The translations under genes were made by a program, and so were the position numbers. Positions 6,687-8,576 of a DNA stretch of 8,576 bases are shown one piece after another. This DNA is from Desulfobacterales bacterium. Lineage in GTDB: Bacteria; Desulfobacterota; Desulfobacteria; Desulfobacterales; Desulfobacteraceae. Under the pieces are notes generated by a model. The model searched no databases, was not told where the DNA came from, and saw nothing but the letters and a program-made list of their open reading frames with translations. Each line of letters starts with the position of its first letter. Positions within the stretch are counted from its first letter, which is position 1. Location of the stretch: assembly GCA_022361135.1 (NCBI GenBank), contig JAKSBM010000751.1:1-8576 (forward strand). Direction: 5' to 3'.

Positions 6687-6696
6687 TGGTATACTA
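6687..6696. promoter_or_regulatory. Second operator-like site TGGTATACTA at the gntR promoter
   Basis: TGGTATACTA matches the 6577-6586 palindrome in 9 of 10 positions and ends 26 bases before the gntR start codon. It contains TATACT (6690-6695), a 5/6 match to a sigma70 -10, although no good -35 is seen at 16-18 bases. This suggests the regulator also controls its own gene. Confidence 0.5.
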
Positions 6697-6722
6697 CAAA
6701 AATTATTATTCTGAGCGAGACA

Positions 6723-7400
6723 ATGAATCCAAAAATCTATGAAACCCTCCGGGAAAGAATCATCTTTCTGGACTATGAACCCGGGCATATCCTCAAGGAA
6801 CAGAGCCTGGCCACGGAATTCGGGGTCAGCCGCACCCCCCTTCGCACCGTACTGGCCCGCCTGGAATGGGAACACCTGGTTAAAATCCTGCCCCGCACCG
6901 GTATCCAGGTCTCTGAACTGGAATTGAACACCATCACCCATGTTTTCCAGGCCCGCCTGGAATTGGAGGGGGTGCTGGGGGCCATGGCCGCGGAACGCTT
7001 TACCCCGGAGCATAGAGAACGCCTCCATGAATTCACCCGGCGCTGCGACACACTCATGGAGCAAAAGGATCCCCGGAGTCTGGCCCAATTGGACATGGAC
7101 ATCAAACAGCTGTTCTACCGGGCCTCGGAAAACCCCTTTCTCATTGAAATGTCCGACCGACTCTATTCCCTAACCTTTCGGCTCTGGTATTTCAACATGA
7201 AGAAAATGGACCACGAGAGCTGGCACCAGGAAGTCCTCTCCGTAAAGGATGATCTAGTTTCCTTGGAAAAACTCCTGGCCCCGGAGGCCCTTTCCGACAT
7301 CAAGGCCGCAGCTCAGACCGTTGGCGAAGCCCGCAAGGACCATCTGCTCAAGCATTTGAAGCGGATCCGGTCAAAATTTTTGGGTTTTTCTCCCATCTAA
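6723..7400 (+). CDS. GntR-family transcriptional regulator, FadR/FCD type
   Basis: This 225-residue regulator has an N-terminal winged helix-turn-helix (~1-68: IYETLRERIIFLDYEPGHILKEQSLATEFGVSRTPLRTVLARLEWEHLVKILPRTGIQV) and a C-terminal all-helical FCD ligand domain (~75-215). In FCD proteins a D-x3-H motif plus two further His often bind a metal that contacts the carboxylate effector. Here Asp124 is kept but Lys128 replaces the first His, and I find no clear middle His at about 177-185; His207 or His211 may be the last. The pocket may therefore be metal-free or take a different ligand. The gene diverges from the oxidase-hydrolase operon across 210 bases containing two matching operator-like sites, so it is likely the local regulator and autoregulated. 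The ribosome site is weak. Confidence 0.92.
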   Translation: MNPKIYETLRERIIFLDYEPGHILKEQSLATEFGVSRTPLRTVLARLEWEHLVKILPRTGIQVSELELNTITHVFQARLELEGVLGAMAAERFTPEHRERLHEFTRRCDTLMEQKDPRSLAQLDMDIKQLFYRASENPFLIEMSDRLYSLTFRLWYFNMKKMDHESWHQEVLSVKDDLVSLEKLLAPEALSDIKAAAQTVGEARKDHLLKHLKRIRSKFLGFSPI

Positions 7401-7450
7401 CCACCGTTCACACCGTCCTGAATTCCCAGGCAAAACCATTTCATCCACAC

Positions 7451-7481
7451 CCGTTTCCCAGGCATTCCCCCTGGGAAACGG
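7451..7481. terminator. Strong hairpin after gntR (terminator without U-tract)
   Basis: CCGTTTCCCAGG (7451-7462) pairs perfectly with CCTGGGAAACGG (7470-7481) around a seven-base loop, 50 bases after the gntR stop. The 12-bp stem would be very stable. No T-run follows on the plus strand, so it is not a textbook intrinsic terminator. It may still insulate gntR from the fecR promoter, stabilise the gntR mRNA 3' end, or be a protein site. Confidence 0.5.
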
Positions 7482-7489
7482 CAGGGACA

Positions 7490-7503
7490 GGTTCCTTGGA
7501 ACC
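7490..7503. promoter_or_regulatory. Small palindrome abutting the fecR promoter -35
   Basis: GGTTCC-TT-GGAACC is a perfect 6-bp inverted repeat ending two bases before the TTGACA box of the fecR promoter. Its position fits an operator, either activating or repressing, but no regulator is suggested by the window. Confidence 0.35.
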
Positions 7504-7505
7504 CC

Positions 7506-7535
7506 TTGACAGGCAAAGTTTTCCTTTTCTATAAC
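7506..7535 (+). promoter_or_regulatory. Strong sigma70-type promoter of the fecR-ompA operon
   Basis: A perfect TTGACA -35 (7506-7511), an 18-base spacer and TATAAC -10 (7530-7535, 5/6) precede the FecR gene. Transcription would start near 7542, leaving a leader of about 40 bases that contains a run of seven T (7545-7551). Confidence 0.7.
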
Positions 7536-7580
7536 AGGGAGACGTTTTTTTCTTCCAATCCTTAACCTGGGATATTTGCT

Positions 7581-8015
7581 GTGAAAAAAATACTTGTCCT
7601 TGTCCTCACCCTCGTTTTCCTCTCTCCCCTTTGGGCCCACGCAGAATCCGTGGGAATGTTCAAAACCCATTTTGGTCCGGTGACCCTCATCCGGGGAGAC
7701 CAACGCCTTGACGTGGCTCCGGGAACCCTCATCCACGAAAGGGATATCATTGAAACCCAAGCCCAGGGCCGGGCCGGTGTGATTTTCACCGACGGAACCG
7801 TGATCACCCTGGGGCCGGGCACCCGGTTCCGCATTGACGCCTACCTCTTTGATACCCAGGCCCAAAACTATGATTTTTCATTCTTTATGGAACAGGGGCA
7901 GGCGGTTTATGCCTCTGGAAAAATCAGTAAAATTTCACCGGAATCGGTCAAAATCCACACCCCCAAGGCCACGGTGGGTATTCGGGGAACCCGATTCATC
8001 ATTGACGTTGATTAA
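7581..8015 (+). CDS. Secreted FecR-domain protein
   Basis: This 144-residue protein begins with GTG and has a Sec signal peptide (MKKILVLVLTLVFLSPLWAHA, likely cut after Ala21). The mature part is one FecR domain (~30-143): GPVTLIRGDQRLDVAPGT, IIETQAQGRAGVIFTDGTVITLGPGTRFRIDAY, and the terminal TPKATVGIRGTRFIIDV. Unlike classical FecR it has no cytoplasmic anti-sigma segment or TM helix, so it is a stand-alone periplasmic FecR domain with no visible link to iron signalling or a sigma factor. The ribosome site is poor (GGGAT about eight bases upstream). It lies behind a strong promoter and 12 bases before the OmpA lipoprotein, so the two are one operon. Its molecular role is unknown; a structural or ligand-binding role in the envelope is inferred. 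Confidence 0.85.
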   Translation: MKKILVLVLTLVFLSPLWAHAESVGMFKTHFGPVTLIRGDQRLDVAPGTLIHERDIIETQAQGRAGVIFTDGTVITLGPGTRFRIDAYLFDTQAQNYDFSFFMEQGQAVYASGKISKISPESVKIHTPKATVGIRGTRFIIDVD

Positions 8016-8021
8016 AGGAGG
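8014..8021 (+). promoter_or_regulatory. Strong ribosome binding site of the OmpA lipoprotein gene
   Basis: AAAGGAGG lies six bases before the ATG at 8028 and overlaps the FecR stop codon. It sets the start of the last gene and implies higher translation than for the GTG-started FecR gene. Confidence 0.75.
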
Positions 8022-8027
8022 TTGCCC

Positions 8028-8576
8028 ATGCATCGTATGATCCTTTTCTCCATCAGCCTGCTCTTCCTTGTCTCCTGCGGACAGACCAAGGTCACCCTCC
8101 TGCCCGACGCCGACGGTACCACCGGGCAGGTTTACCTGGCCAACGACCAGACCCGAATCACCCTGGATAAGGCCTATGCCTCGGCCGTATCCAAGAGCAA
8201 AGGCGGCCAAATCAACCAGGGCAAAGAAGAACCCGAAACCATTTCCAGGGATTACGGCAGCCTGTTCAAGGCCGAACCGGCCATGCCCGTCTCCTTTATC
8301 CTTTATTTTAAATCGGGCAGCACCCGTTTGGTTCCCGAATCCCAAGCCCTGATCCCCCAAATTCAACAGGCGGCCCGGGACCGGGCCCCATGCGAAATCA
8401 ACATCATCGGCCACACCGACACCGTGGGTTCCAAGGCCGACAATGCCCGTCTTTCCATGGAACGGGCCAAACAATTAAGCGAACAATTTGAAAAACGCCT
8501 GCCCGGTAACCGACCCATCCACATCCAAGGATTTGGGGAATACGACCTACTCGTCCCCACCCCGGACAACACCCCC
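8028..8576 (+). CDS. OmpA-family peptidoglycan-binding lipoprotein (3' end beyond window)
   Basis: The open frame has 183 codons and no stop before the window edge. It starts with a lipoprotein signal (MHRMILFSISLLFLVSC) with lipobox LVSC, lipidated Cys17 followed by Gly, so sorting to the outer membrane is expected. Residues ~20-85 are a linker or small domain I do not recognise. From ~87 there is an OmpA C-terminal domain: VSFILYFKSGSTRLVPES, NIIGHTDTVGSKADNARLSMERAKQL. Asp131 and Arg146, 15 apart as in characterised OmpA domains, are the residues expected to hold diaminopimelate of peptidoglycan. It should tether the outer membrane to the cell wall. It is in an operon with the FecR gene. 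An extra Cys122 is present near the start of the binding motif. Only the C-terminal tail is missing. Confidence 0.88.
   Translation, partial: MHRMILFSISLLFLVSCGQTKVTLLPDADGTTGQVYLANDQTRITLDKAYASAVSKSKGGQINQGKEEPETISRDYGSLFKAEPAMPVSFILYFKSGSTRLVPESQALIPQIQQAARDRAPCEINIIGHTDTVGSKADNARLSMERAKQLSEQFEKRLPGNRPIHIQGFGEYDLLVPTPDNTP

Noticed and set aside
7371..7865. 164-codon minus-strand frame spanning the gntR-fecR gap
   Set aside because: It overlaps the fecR signal peptide and promoter in antisense and encodes no recognisable motif.

Overview
The window looks like chromosomal DNA of a Gram-negative bacterium, most likely a Desulfobacterota (deltaproteobacterial) lineage. This is inferred from family content: an HDOD protein, a six-TM HAMP class III cyclase, a FecR/OmpA-lipoprotein pair and an FCD-type GntR regulator. 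Coding DNA is moderately GC-rich and intergenic regions are distinctly AT-rich. No marker gene fixes the taxon. No rRNA, tRNA, CRISPR, IS element or phage gene was seen. Eight complete genes and one gene cut by the right edge are supported.

Layout. (1) 1-288 is AT-rich and non-coding, with short repeats. (2) 289-2232, minus strand: a two-gene unit transcribed right to left, a pentapeptide-repeat/K+-channel-pore fusion followed 24 bases later by an HDOD signalling protein. (3) 2431-4430, plus strand: a glyoxalase-I-like VOC metalloenzyme and a membrane class III nucleotide cyclase joined by a TGATG stop/start overlap. A terminator-like hairpin lies just inside the cyclase reading frame. (4) 4417-6512, minus strand: a DAO-type FAD-dependent amine/amino-acid oxidase followed by a nitrilase-superfamily C-N hydrolase, with a 22-base palindrome between them. 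The hydrolase converges on the cyclase with a 14-base tail-to-tail overlap. (5) 6513-6722: the divergent control region, in which TGGTATAC motifs sit on both predicted -10 elements. (6) 6723-7400, plus strand: a GntR/FCD regulator. (7) 7401-7580: a 12-bp hairpin, a 6-bp palindrome and a strong sigma70-type promoter. (8) 7581-8576+, plus strand: a secreted FecR-domain protein and an OmpA-family lipoprotein that continues past the window.

How the genes work together (inference). The GntR protein probably controls itself and the oxidase-hydrolase pair, which would oxidise an amine or amino acid and then hydrolyse a C-N bond; the substrate is unknown. The cyclase and HDOD protein are signalling components. 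The cyclase keeps its metal and transition-state residues but has Gln and Met at the two base-specifying positions, so its nucleotide specificity cannot be assumed. The FecR/OmpA pair is an envelope module. I see no clear evidence of a wholly new system. The most interesting points are the atypical cyclase active site, the hairpin at the VOC-cyclase junction, and the oxidase/hydrolase cassette with its readable operators.
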